A stretch of 64,000 bases of DNA. Source: Ancylobacter oerskovii. Its GTDB lineage: Bacteria; Pseudomonadota; Alphaproteobacteria; Rhizobiales; Xanthobacteraceae. This document shows, piece after piece, positions 41,617 through 50,232 of this stretch (position 1 is its first letter; every line of letters starts with the position of its first letter). The translations under genes were made by a program, and so were the position numbers. The stretch lies in NCBI RefSeq assembly GCF_018390555.1, contig NZ_JAHBGB010000033.1, positions 248,001-312,000 of the forward strand, in the 5' to 3' direction. The notes under the pieces were generated by a model, which saw nothing but the letters and a program-made list of their open reading frames with translations, was not told the origin of the DNA and did no database searches.

Positions 41617-42857
41617 ACTCCCGCATACATGCGGCCGGGGCTCAGCACCCGGCTCGGGTCGAAACCGTCCTTCATCCGCTTCACCAGCGCCCCAGTGACG
41701 GGATCGAGCGGCTGGAACACGTCGAGCGCCGCGCGGGCGGCGGCATCGGCGCGGACCAGCGTCGCGTGGCCGCCCGATTTCTGGCCGCCCGCTTTGGCGA
41801 CCGCGCCGCGCACCAGCTCGGCGCGCGGATCGGCGTCGGGCATCTCGATCCAGATCAGGCCGCCGGCCCAGTCATAGAAGCAGGCACCGCCCGCCTGCAC
41901 GACCGTCGCGCCGATGGCGGCGGCGGCCATCGGCGCGGTGGAGACCCGCCACACCGCGCGGGCGAGATCGCCGGCGAAGGGCTCGACATCGCGCAGCGCC
42001 GCCCACAAGGCCGCCGAGGCCTCCGCCTCCAGATGGCCGAGCCCGCCGAAGCCGCCGAGCAGCCCTTCCAGCTTCTCGCGGCGATGGCGGATCGAGGGCG
42101 GCACGCCCTCCAGCCGCAGCGCCGTCACCGAGGTGCCGGCCAGCGCCAGCGCCGGGATGCGCCCGGCAAGGGCGAAGGGCACATGCGCGGCGCCGGACAC
42201 GTCGTAATAGGAGCCGACCGCCGCGCTCATCGCCTTCGCCGCCGTGGCGTCGTCGAGACCGTAGATCAGCAGCGTCTCCAGCGTCTCCGGGCGCGGCAGC
42301 ACCTTGATGGTCAGCTCGGTGAAGGCGGCCAGCGTACCGTAGCTGCCGGACAGGCCGCGCGGCAGGTCGTAACCGGTGACGTTCTTCACCACCCGGCCGC
42401 CGGCCTTGAAGGCCTCGCCGCGGCCGGAAACGGCGCGCACGCCGAGCGCATGGTCGCGGGCGGCGCCGGCGAAAGGGCGGCGCGGGCCGGCGAGATTGGT
42501 CGCCATCAACCCGCCCAGCGTGCCCTCGCCTCTCGGACGGCCAAGCAGCGGGCCGTAATCCATCGGCTCGAACGCCATCATCTGGCTGGAGGCCGCGAGC
42601 AGCGCCTCGATCTCGGCGACCGGCGTGCCCGCCCGGGCGCTCAACACCAGCTCCGCCGGCTCGTAGAGCGTCACCCCGGTCAGCGCCGACAGGTCGAGCG
42701 TGGCGTCGGTCTGGATGTGGCGGCCGAGCGCCCGCTTGGTGCCGGTACCGGCGACATCGAGCGTACGGCCATCGGAAACCGCCCAGCGGACGGTCTCGAC
42801 GACCTCGGCTTCATCGCGGGGACGCAGGCGGTCGATGACGGGGGCGGCGTCGGTCAT
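41613..42857 (-). CDS. glcE: Glycolate oxidase FAD-binding subunit
   Basis: Second flavin subunit of the glycolate dehydrogenase complex. The 414 residues carry the PCMH-type FAD-binding region (LDVAGTGTKRALG; GEGTLGGLMATNLAGPRRPFAGAARDHALGVRAVSG) and the KNVTGYDLPRGLSGSYGTLAAFTELTIKVLP motif typical of GlcE. The Met at 42857 (MTDAAPVIDRLRP) fits the family; the frame is open to 42899. It lies 7 bp after the amidohydrolase gene and overlaps glcF. Confidence 0.94.
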   Translation of the reverse strand: MTDAAPVIDRLRPRDEAEVVETVRWAVSDGRTLDVAGTGTKRALGRHIQTDATLDLSALTGVTLYEPAELVLSARAGTPVAEIEALLAASSQMMAFEPMDYGPLLGRPRGEGTLGGLMATNLAGPRRPFAGAARDHALGVRAVSGRGEAFKAGGRVVKNVTGYDLPRGLSGSYGTLAAFTELTIKVLPRPETLETLLIYGLDDATAAKAMSAAVGSYYDVSGAAHVPFALAGRIPALALAGTSVTALRLEGVPPSIRHRREKLEGLLGGFGGLGHLEAEASAALWAALRDVEPFAGDLARAVWRVSTAPMAAAAIGATVVQAGGACFYDWAGGLIWIEMPDADPRAELVRGAVAKAGGQKSGGHATLVRADAAARAALDVFQPLDPVTGALVKRMKDGFDPSRVLSPGRMYAGV

Positions 42858-42864
42858 GGCGCGT

Positions 42865-44283
42865 TCACTCGAAATGCAGCGCGGCGAGGCGCGCCGCATG
42901 CCGGTTGTGCTCGGCGATCACCGCCGGCAGGTCGAAAGTGACGATCTCGCCGCGCTCCACCACCGGCTTGCCATGCACCACGGTCCAGTTGGCACGGTGA
43001 GGACCGGTGAACAGGCAGGCGGCGACGGGGTCGGCGAGCCCGCCGGCAAAGGCGAGGTCGTCGAGGCGGAAGGCGGTGAAGTCGGCGCATTTGCCGGGCT
43101 GGAGCGCGCCGATATCGTCGCGCCCCAGCACCGCCGCACCGCCCAGCGTGGCGAGCTCCAGCGCCTCGCGCGCGGTCGTCCATTCGGGATCGCGCGAGGG
43201 ATCGGAGGTGGAGAGCGCGGTATCCGGCCCTTCCGGCGGGCGCAGGCTGATCTGCAGCCGCGCCAGCAGCATCGCCTGCCGCGCCTCGCCGAGCATGTGG
43301 TTGCCGTCGTTCGAGGCCGAGCCGTCGACGCCGAGCCCGACCTTCACACCGGCGCGCCGATAGGCCTTCACTGGGGCGATGCCGGAAGCGAGGCGCATAT
43401 TCGAGGACGGGCAATGGCACACGCCGACTCCGGTGCCGGCAAAACAGCCGATCTCATGGGCGTTCACATGCACCGCATGGGCGAACCAGACATCGTCGCC
43501 CAGCCAGCCGAGTTCCTCCATATAGGCGACCGGCCGCTTGCCGAAGCGCTCCAGCGTGTAGCGCTCCTCGTCGATGGTCTCGGCGAGGTGGGTGTGGAGG
43601 CGTATCTTGTGGCGACGGGCCAGCGCCGCGCTGTCGCGCATCAGCTCCGGCGTCACCGAGAAGGGCGAGCACGGCGCCAGCGCGATCTGCAGCATCGCAC
43701 CCGGCGCGGCGTCATGCCAGGCGCCGATCACCCGCTCCGAGTCGGCGAGGATGTCGTCCTCGTCCTCCACGCAGTCGTCCGGCGGCAGGCCGCCACGGCT
43801 TTCGCCGAGCGACATCGAGCCGCGCGAGACCATGAAGCGCATCCCGCTCTCGCGGGCCGCAAAGATCTGGTCGTCGACCTTGCAGCCATTGCGGAACACA
43901 TAGGCGTGGTCGAAGGCGGTGGTGCAGCCGGACAGTGCCAACTCGGCGAGGCCGACCAGCGTGGCGGTGCGCGAGGCTTCCGGCGTGCGGGCGCCCCAGA
44001 TCCGGTAATGCGCCTTCAGCCAGCGGAACAGATTGGTGTTCTGCGCCGCCGGCAGGTTGCGGGTCAGCGTCTGGTCGAGATGGTGGTGGCAGTTCACCAG
44101 CCCCGGCAGCACCACATGGCCGGAAAGGTCGATCACCCGGTCGGCGGTGGCCGGCAGCACCTCGGCCGGCCCCACCGCCTCGATCATGCCGTCGCGCGCG
44201 AACAGGCCGCCGCCGGGGATCTCCCGGCGGGCGCCGTCCATGGTGACCAGCACCGTGGCGTTCTTCGCGAGCAGCGTCGCCAT
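42865..44283 (-). CDS. Amidohydrolase, probable 8-oxoguanine deaminase (hydroxyatrazine-hydrolase group)
   Basis: A 472-residue metal-dependent hydrolase of the amidohydrolase superfamily. Metal ligands and catalytic residues are visible: the HxH of NCHHHLDQTLTRNL, the His of RLHTHLAETIDEERY, the His of WFAHAVHV and the Asp of GLGVDGSASND. The HYRIWGARTPE segment after the HxH is characteristic of the group holding 8-oxoguanine deaminases and hydroxydechloroatrazine ethylaminohydrolase; substrate is inferred from that. The ATG at 44283 is one base after the glcD stop, and glcE starts 7 bp after it, so it is embedded in the glc operon. Confidence 0.87.
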   Translation of the reverse strand: MATLLAKNATVLVTMDGARREIPGGGLFARDGMIEAVGPAEVLPATADRVIDLSGHVVLPGLVNCHHHLDQTLTRNLPAAQNTNLFRWLKAHYRIWGARTPEASRTATLVGLAELALSGCTTAFDHAYVFRNGCKVDDQIFAARESGMRFMVSRGSMSLGESRGGLPPDDCVEDEDDILADSERVIGAWHDAAPGAMLQIALAPCSPFSVTPELMRDSAALARRHKIRLHTHLAETIDEERYTLERFGKRPVAYMEELGWLGDDVWFAHAVHVNAHEIGCFAGTGVGVCHCPSSNMRLASGIAPVKAYRRAGVKVGLGVDGSASNDGNHMLGEARQAMLLARLQISLRPPEGPDTALSTSDPSRDPEWTTAREALELATLGGAAVLGRDDIGALQPGKCADFTAFRLDDLAFAGGLADPVAACLFTGPHRANWTVVHGKPVVERGEIVTFDLPAVIAEHNRHAARLAALHFE

Positions 44284-44284
44284 C

Positions 44285-45823
44285 TCAGAACCGCGGAATG
44301 TCCGGGAAGGGCAGCTTGCCGCCACTGATATGCATGCGCCCGAGCTCGGCGCAGCGATGCAACTGCGGGAACATCTTGCCGGGGTTGAGCAGCCCGTCGG
44401 CATCGAAGGCGCATTTCAGCCGCTGCTGGTGCGCGAGGTCGGTCTCGTCGAACATCGAGCCCATCAGGTCGCGCTTCTCGACGCCCACCCCGTGCTCGCC
44501 GGTGAGCACGCCACCGACCTCGACGCAAAGCAGCAGGATGTCGCGGCCAAACGCCTCGGCGCGCTCCAGTTCGCCCGGCTTGTTGGCATCGTAGAGGATC
44601 AGCGGATGCAGATTGCCATCGCCGGCGTGAAACACGTTGGCGCAGGCGAGCCCGTATTTTTCCGACATCTCGATCATGCCGGCGAGCACGCGCGGCAGCG
44701 CCTTCCTCGGAATGGTGCCGTCCATGCAGTAATAGTCCGGCGAGATGCGCCCCACCGCCGGGAACGCCGCCTTGCGCCCGGCCCAGAACGCCATGCGCTC
44801 CTCCTCGCTGGTGGAGGCGCGCAGCGTCATGCAGCCGAGCCCGGAGGCGATCTGCGACACCCGCTCGATCAGGTGGTTCACCTCGGCTTCCGGCCCGTCG
44901 AGCTCAACGATCAGCAATGCCTCGACATCGAGCGGGTAGCCGACCTTCACGAAGGCCTCGGCCGCCTCGATGGCGAGCTTGTCCATCATCTCCATGCCGC
45001 CGGGAATGATGCCGGCGGCGATGATCGCCGCCACGCATTCGCCGGCCGCCTCGGAGGAGGGAAAGCCGACCAGCACCGCCCGCGCGGTCTCCGGCTTCTT
45101 GAGGATGCGCACGGTGACTTCCGTGACCACGCCGAGCAGCCCCTCCGAGCCGACGATGAGGCCGAGCAGGTCGAGCCCGCCGGAATCGAGATGTTGGCCG
45201 CCGAGCCGGATCACCTCGCCGGTGATCAGCACCATCTCGACACCCATGACGTTGTTGGTGGTGAGGCCGTATTTCAGGCAGTGCACGCCGCCGGAATTCT
45301 CCGCCACATTGCCGCCGATGGTGCAGGCGATCTGCGAGGAAGGGTCGGGCGCGTAGTAGAAGCCCTCATGCACCACCGCATTGGTGATGCCGAGATTGGT
45401 CACGCCGGGCTGGGCGGTGACGGTGCGGTTGTCGAAGTCGATGTCGAGGATGCGGTTGAACTTGCCCATGCCGAGCAGGATCGCGTCCTCCAGCGGCAGC
45501 GCGCCGCCGGAGAGCGAGGTGCCCGCCCCGCGCGGCACCACGCGGACGCCGTTGGCGTGGCAATAGGCCAGCACCTTCGACACCTGCGCGGTGTCGGACG
45601 GCAGCACCACGGCGAGCGGCAGCTGCCGGTAGGCGGTCAGCCCGTCGCTCTCATAGGGGCGCATCTCGATGGTGCTGTCGATTACCCCCTCGCCCGGCAC
45701 GATGGCCCTGAGGTCGGCGATGATCGCGGCGCGGCGCGCCAGCACGTCGCGCTTGGGCTCCGGCATGACCAGCGCATGCCCCACCTCACCCGGCGCATGC
45801 GCCTCCGCGCTCTGCTGCGACAT
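44285..45823 (-). CDS. glcD: Glycolate oxidase catalytic FAD-linked subunit
   Basis: Catalytic subunit that oxidises glycolate to glyoxylate (or a similar 2-hydroxyacid). The 512-residue protein has the FAD-binding PCMH region VVPRGAGTSLSGGALPLEDAILLGMGKFN, QIACTIGGNVAENSGGVHCLKYGLTTNNV and the C-terminal EHGVGVEKRDLM motif with its flavin-contacting His. GGGAGG precedes the ATG. It is the first gene of glcD-amidohydrolase-glcE-glcF. Confidence 0.95.
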   Translation of the reverse strand: MSQQSAEAHAPGEVGHALVMPEPKRDVLARRAAIIADLRAIVPGEGVIDSTIEMRPYESDGLTAYRQLPLAVVLPSDTAQVSKVLAYCHANGVRVVPRGAGTSLSGGALPLEDAILLGMGKFNRILDIDFDNRTVTAQPGVTNLGITNAVVHEGFYYAPDPSSQIACTIGGNVAENSGGVHCLKYGLTTNNVMGVEMVLITGEVIRLGGQHLDSGGLDLLGLIVGSEGLLGVVTEVTVRILKKPETARAVLVGFPSSEAAGECVAAIIAAGIIPGGMEMMDKLAIEAAEAFVKVGYPLDVEALLIVELDGPEAEVNHLIERVSQIASGLGCMTLRASTSEEERMAFWAGRKAAFPAVGRISPDYYCMDGTIPRKALPRVLAGMIEMSEKYGLACANVFHAGDGNLHPLILYDANKPGELERAEAFGRDILLLCVEVGGVLTGEHGVGVEKRDLMGSMFDETDLAHQQRLKCAFDADGLLNPGKMFPQLHRCAELGRMHISGGKLPFPDIPRF

Positions 45824-45852
45824 GGCGGTCCTCCCGTTCGGTCATTCGACCC

Positions 45853-45917
45853 GTTCTAGAGAACCAATGCACCGCCTCTGGTAAAAAATCTAGACCAACG
45901 CCTCTCATCTGTTGGTC
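45853..45917. promoter_or_regulatory. Inverted repeats upstream of glcD, possible operators
   Basis: Two inverted repeats lie in the 215-bp divergent region. GTTCT-AG-AGAAC (45853-45864) is 30 bp before the glcD ATG. GACCAAC (45893-45899) and GTTGGTC (45911-45917) form a perfect 7-bp pair with an 11-bp spacer. The TTGGTC core resembles sites of LldR/GlcC-type regulators, but no such regulator gene is adjacent and the spacing is wide. Confidence 0.4.
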
Positions 45918-46038
45918 GAGCCCGATCAATTCGGCGCGCCCGCCGGCGGCCGGTCTTGCGCCGGATCGCGGCGGTGATCACTTTTTTGGAGGCAAGAAGG
46001 GAGCATGCCCGTGCATGCCGCGACAGGAGAAGCGTCCG

Positions 46039-46446
46039 ATGACCGTCCACGCGCCCGCCGATACCGCCGCTCTGAAGCGCATCCGCCTGCATCTCGCCCG
46101 ATCGAAGGAGTTCCCGCAGGGCAGCGCGCGGCACGGTTATGAGTTCGTCGCCCCGCTCGATGCGACCGGCCATATCGACCTCGCCGCCTGGCATGCCGTT
46201 CGGGACGCCTGCACCGTGCACCGCTTCTGGGGCAGCGAGCGGCCGGAGGACGGCCGGCTGGTGCACCGCGCCGGGGGCGCGCATGGCGCCACCTGGGTGT
46301 TCGATTACGACCAGGGAGATGTCGAGGACGACGAGGCGGGCTATCGCTTCGGCGACCACGCCTTCGCGCCGGGCGAATATGTCTCGCTGCGCGACGAGGA
46401 CGGCGAGATGCACACCTTCAAGGTGGTTTCGGTCGATTTCAATTAG
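46039..46446 (+). CDS. Conserved hypothetical protein
   Basis: A 135-residue soluble, acidic protein. It begins with a Leu/Arg-rich helix (LKRIRLHLARSKEFPQG) and continues with GYEFVAPLDATGHIDLAAWHAVRDACTVHRFWGSERPEDGRLVH, then WVFDYDQGD and a C-terminal beta-rich part ending FKVVSVDFN. The composition (Trp, His, Asp) is that of a real protein, and AGGAGA lies 9 nt before the ATG. I recall relatives in other Hyphomicrobiales but know no function. It is divergent from glcD and overlaps the convergent lipase-like gene by 8 bp. Confidence 0.75.
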   Translation: MTVHAPADTAALKRIRLHLARSKEFPQGSARHGYEFVAPLDATGHIDLAAWHAVRDACTVHRFWGSERPEDGRLVHRAGGAHGATWVFDYDQGDVEDDEAGYRFGDHAFAPGEYVSLRDEDGEMHTFKVVSVDFN

Positions 46447-47185
46447 GCGCGCGGGCAGCCGCCGGCACCGCGGCGGTCTCGGTGGCCGAGCCCGACGAGG
46501 GGGCGGCACCGGCCGGGACGGCAGCCGCCGCCGGCGCGGCTGAAGGCGTCGCCGGAGCGGCAGGGGTGGCGACGGGCGGAACCGTCGCTGCCGGCCGGGG
46601 GCGGCGCGGACGCGGCGCCGGCCGGTCGATCATGGCGATGACCTTCTCGTGCAGCGCGGCGAGCTTGTCGATGTTGAAATGGCCGACCTTGGAATCGCTG
46701 GCCATGTTGATGTTCTGCACCTTGGGCCCGGCCACCGGCTTGCCGGATCCCGACGCCACGTAATAATTCACCACCTTGCCGATCGCGGCCGAGGCGGTGG
46801 TCGGCGTCACCGGGTCGAACGTCACCACCAGCGGCACCGGCACGCCCTCGCCGGTCACCCTGTTGCCCATATAGACCGCCGCGTCGGCGCCCAGCGAATG
46901 GCCGATGATGACCACCGTCGAGGGGCGGCGCTTGCCGGCCTTGGCCTCGGCCACCGCGGCGGCCGACACCGCCTGCCAATCGGCATAGGAATGCACGGTG
47001 GCCTTGATGCCGCGCGCGTTCAGCTTGGCGGCGAGATCGTCCATGCCGAGCGAGAAGATGTTGGCGAGCCCACGCAGCAGATAGACGCGCGGCTTTCCGG
47101 CGGTCTGGGCATCCGCCGGTGACGACATTGCGAGAGCGAGGACAAGGACGACGCACAGACCCCAGATACGCGCAAGCAACGTCAT
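46439..47185 (-). CDS. Exported alpha/beta hydrolase (lipase/thioesterase-like)
   Basis: A 248-residue protein with a signal peptide (MTLLARIWGLCVVLVLALAM...ADAQ). The serine nucleophile is in GHSLGADAAVYMG, and an Asp in VTFDPVTPT and a His in VGHFNIDKL are plausible partners. The last ~60 residues are a Pro/Ala/Arg-rich tail, perhaps wall- or surface-associated. I prefer the Met at 47185, directly before the signal peptide; an earlier in-frame ATG at 47221 adds 12 residues. An AT-rich stretch at 47230-47290 probably holds its promoter. Confidence 0.8.
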   Translation of the reverse strand: MTLLARIWGLCVVLVLALAMSSPADAQTAGKPRVYLLRGLANIFSLGMDDLAAKLNARGIKATVHSYADWQAVSAAAVAEAKAGKRRPSTVVIIGHSLGADAAVYMGNRVTGEGVPVPLVVTFDPVTPTTASAAIGKVVNYYVASGSGKPVAGPKVQNINMASDSKVGHFNIDKLAALHEKVIAMIDRPAPRPRRPRPAATVPPVATPAAPATPSAAPAAAAVPAGAAPSSGSATETAAVPAAARAPN

Positions 47186-47419
47186 GATCGAATTTCCCAA
47201 GCCATCCGAAGCAACTTTCATGCATCCGCCGCAATCGGCAATGCAATCGAATTTTTAACCGTAACGATATTGCCCGGCCGTTAATGCAAATGCGCCACAA
47301 GATCGCCCGGCGCGACGCGGTTTCGCACGCTGCCGCCTCGCATCGGCCTTGCCTTGCCGCCGCCACCGTGCAACCGCTGCGCTCGGCGTAAAGTTCCACG
47401 GCGCTTGAGGGAGCCCGTC

Positions 47420-48805
47420 ATGTCCGATGTCCCCGTGCCCGGTGCCTCCCGGCCCGGCATCCCGGCGCCTGCGCCGCAACCCGCACCGAACGGACCGCCT
47501 CCCGCGCTCAGCCCGTTCCGCGACCATCCGCTGCGTGCCGGGGTTCTCGCCGAGCTGCATGCCCGCCCCTTCGTGCCGGTCGCGACGCCGGCGCGATTGC
47601 TGCATCTCGCCTTTCTGGTCAATCGGGAGGAGGCGTCCGCCGACCGCGACGCCTTCGCCGCCCTGTGCACCGCCCGCGGCCAGCCGGCGCCGTCACGGCA
47701 GGCCAAGCAGCATCACGCCGCCTTTGGCGGGGTGAATGTACGCTGGGAGCGCCACGCCGAATTCACCACCTACACCTGGGAACTGCCGGCCGAGGACATC
47801 ATCGCGGGCGGCCTGCCTTTCCATCCGTCCTCGGCGAGCCTGATGGCATCGCTGGCGCAGCTGCCACAACCCGGCCTGCTCCTGGTGGCGGTCGATCTGC
47901 ACCTGACCACCGACACCGCCGATTCGCTGCCGCTGGACCGGCTGTTCGACCGATCGAGCCTCGCCCGCTCCGATGTCGAGGACGGCTTCGCCGAGATCGC
48001 CACCGATTTCCAGCCCGACGTCTCCGGCTTCGTGCGCATCCTGGTGCGCGACCGCGGCATGACGCCGGACGCCGCCGGCGCGCTCATCCAGCGGGTGCTG
48101 GAGGTCGAGACCTACCGCACCCTCGCCTTGCTCGGCCTGCCGGAGGCGATGCGCATCACTCCCTCGATCGCCCGCATCGAGGAGCGGCTGCGCGCCCTCA
48201 CCACCGAGATGAAGAACACCGAGGGGCTGGCCGCCAACCACAAGCTGCTGGACGAGCTCACCTCGCTCGCCGCCGAGGTGGAGGCGGACGCCGCCGCCTC
48301 GCTGTTCCGCTTCGGCGCCAGCCGCGCCTATGACGAGATCGTCGGCCTGCGGCTGCGCACCATCGGCGAGCGGCCCATCGCCGGCTTCCCGACCTGGCAG
48401 CAATTCCTCGCCCGCCGGCTGTTGCCGGCGATGCGCACCTGCCAGACCACCGAGCAGCGCCAGGCCAACCTCTCGCTCAAGCTCACCAGCGCCGCCAACC
48501 TCCTGCGCACCCGCGTCGACGTCGAGCTTGAGCAGCAGAACCGCGACCTGCTCTCCTCGATGAACAAGCGCGCCCGCATGCAGCTGCGCCTGCAGCAGAC
48601 CGTCGAGGGCCTGTCGGTGGCGGCGATCTCCTATTACGTGATCAGCCTGCTGCACTACGCGCTGGAGGGGCTGCACGCCGCCGCCGAGCATGCCGGCCTG
48701 CACTACGACGTCGGCATCGCCACCGCGCTCGCCGTTCCCTTCGTGGTGCTGGCGATCTGGATGGTGGTGCGACGCATCCGCCGCGGCCATTTCGACGAGG
48801 GCTAG
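47420..48805 (+). CDS. DUF3422 family membrane protein
   Basis: A 461-residue protein of the DUF3422 family. The conserved start is LSPFRDHPLRAGVLAELHARPFVPV, and ERHAEFTTYTWE follows. The middle holds helical, coiled-coil-prone segments (residues ~240-390, including LKLTSAANLLRTRVDVELEQQNRDLLSSMNKRARMQLRLQQTVEGLSVAAI). Two hydrophobic segments lie at the C-terminus (LSVAAISYYVISLLHYAL; IATALAVPFVVLAIWMVV). GAGGGAG precedes the ATG at 47420. Function unknown; probably an inner-membrane protein with a large cytosolic part. Confidence 0.88.
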   Translation: MSDVPVPGASRPGIPAPAPQPAPNGPPPALSPFRDHPLRAGVLAELHARPFVPVATPARLLHLAFLVNREEASADRDAFAALCTARGQPAPSRQAKQHHAAFGGVNVRWERHAEFTTYTWELPAEDIIAGGLPFHPSSASLMASLAQLPQPGLLLVAVDLHLTTDTADSLPLDRLFDRSSLARSDVEDGFAEIATDFQPDVSGFVRILVRDRGMTPDAAGALIQRVLEVETYRTLALLGLPEAMRITPSIARIEERLRALTTEMKNTEGLAANHKLLDELTSLAAEVEADAAASLFRFGASRAYDEIVGLRLRTIGERPIAGFPTWQQFLARRLLPAMRTCQTTEQRQANLSLKLTSAANLLRTRVDVELEQQNRDLLSSMNKRARMQLRLQQTVEGLSVAAISYYVISLLHYALEGLHAAAEHAGLHYDVGIATALAVPFVVLAIWMVVRRIRRGHFDEG

Positions 48806-48818
48806 CGCCCGGAAAGCC

Positions 48819-48852
48819 GAAGCCCGCCGCCTCTTTCGGGACGACGGGCTTC
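48819..48852. terminator. Hairpin between convergent genes
   Basis: GAAGCCCG (48819-48826) and CGGGCTTC (48845-48852) pair perfectly across an 18-base loop, between the DUF3422 gene and the convergent lipoprotein gene. A CTCTTT lies in the loop, and there is no T-run after the stem. It may act as a bidirectional terminator. Confidence 0.4.
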
Positions 48853-48887
48853 AGAATGTCGGAAAACCGAGCAGCCGGGCCGCCAGT

Positions 48888-49931
48888 CTATTGCGAGAAG
48901 CCGCCCGTCGAGGGTGCCGGCGCGCCGATCCACTGCGTTCCGCCGCTCGACGCGCCCGAGGAGGCCGCCGGTGCCGGTGCGGGCGCAGCGGCTGGGGCGG
49001 TGGTCGCCGGCGCGGCGGCGGCGGGGGCCGGGGTCGTGCGGGCAGGCGTCACGGGGGCGGGAGCCGCGGCCGCGGGCGCGGCGGCAGCGGCCGGGCGCGG
49101 CTGGGCAGGACGGGATTGCGCCGCCGGCCGCGGCCGTGTGGTCCGCCGCGCCTCGGCGGCACCGGCCTGCGAATCGAAGCCGACATAGACGACGTAGCGC
49201 TCGAGAGTGGCCGGCGACGGCAGGGGGAACGACACATCGTCGGCGACGAGGCCGAAATCGACCTGCATCACGCCCTGGCCGATTTCCACCGGCACCGCAT
49301 AGAGCTTGGTCCAGACCGGCTTCGGCGTCGGGCCTTCCTCCACGACGGCGAGGCGGATCGGCACCGTCACCTTGCCCGGGCCGCCCTTGGCGCCGAGCAG
49401 CACCCGGCCCTGGATGCCGACGCGCATGGTCATGTCCGGGCGGGCAAAATGGCATTCGCGCGAGAAGGTGCCGAGATTGGCCTGGTAGCGCACGCCGCCT
49501 TCGGCACCGTCGGTCACCTGCCAGGAGGCGGCGCCGCCGCGCACCTGCACGCCCGGGCAGGTATAGTCGCTCGGATCGACGCCGGCGGTGGAGTTGGCAC
49601 CGCCGCCGGCGCCACCGGCGACCACGGTCTGGGTCCCGCCGGTGCCGCTGGCGGCGGTCACCGGGGCCGGCAGCGCCGGCGCGGCCGGCGCGGCGCGGCC
49701 CACCGCGGTCGGCCCGGAGGAAGAGCCCGACGTCGGGGCGACGGTGGTGGTCTCCATGGTCGAGCCGAAGCCGCCCTGGCCGTCGGCATTGCCGGCTCCC
49801 ATGGGCCCTTCATTGCCGCCGCCGCCGAAACCGCCGGCACAACCGGCAAGCGATAGCCCGAGAGCCGGCACCATGATGAAGCGGCGCAGCGAACCCGCGA
49901 TTCCCCTGACGCCGAAAACGCCTTCACGCAT
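48888..49931 (-). CDS. Predicted lipoprotein with Ala/Pro-rich tail
   Basis: A 347-residue protein. A lipobox (LSLAGC) ends the signal peptide near residue 31. A Gly-rich linker leads to a central domain of ~170 residues (DYTCPGVQVRGGAASWQ...REC...YVVYVGFDSQ) with two Cys (YTCPG; SRECHF) that could form a disulfide. The last ~80 residues are an Ala/Pro/Thr tail, common in envelope linkers. The Met at 49931 is chosen because the lipobox then has a normal leader. I do not recognise the central domain; it is probably anchored to the outer or inner membrane. Confidence 0.78.
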   Translation of the reverse strand: MREGVFGVRGIAGSLRRFIMVPALGLSLAGCAGGFGGGGNEGPMGAGNADGQGGFGSTMETTTVAPTSGSSSGPTAVGRAAPAAPALPAPVTAASGTGGTQTVVAGGAGGGANSTAGVDPSDYTCPGVQVRGGAASWQVTDGAEGGVRYQANLGTFSRECHFARPDMTMRVGIQGRVLLGAKGGPGKVTVPIRLAVVEEGPTPKPVWTKLYAVPVEIGQGVMQVDFGLVADDVSFPLPSPATLERYVVYVGFDSQAGAAEARRTTRPRPAAQSRPAQPRPAAAAAPAAAAPAPVTPARTTPAPAAAAPATTAPAAAPAPAPAASSGASSGGTQWIGAPAPSTGGFSQ

Positions 49932-50042
49932 AGGCACGTTCCCCTGTCCTCGCGGCACGCGACGCTCATCCCCGACGCAGGAAACCACGCCCTTGCGGCG
50001 TTAGCCCTGCGCTCATACGCGTCGACGGCCGATCCCCTGAAC

Positions 50043-50086
50043 GCATGTCCGGCAAAGGCTGAACGGCCTTTGCGGCGAGAACATGC
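50043..50086. repeat. Rhizobiales-type intergenic palindrome, copy 1 of 2
   Basis: GCATGT at one end and ACATGC at the other, with GCAAAGGC / GCCTTTGC arms inside, form an inverted repeat with a short loop. The flank GAACATGC...TCATTGAATTC resembles the GAACATGCTC...TGATTAAATC of the element at 53127-53174. The 301 bp between the lipoprotein and M16 genes (49932-50232) hold this element and no gene that I can see. Confidence 0.6.
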
Positions 50087-50232
50087 CCCAGTTCATTGAA
50101 TTCAGAGCACTTTTCCACCGATCACGCGACAAGGCGCGATCGGCGGGGCTCCAGAGAGGCGGTTCTTATAGCAAAGCATGGCCGCCGGGGGGAACAGGCG
50201 AGCCGGCACTTGCCGGCCCGCACCTCGCCGGA

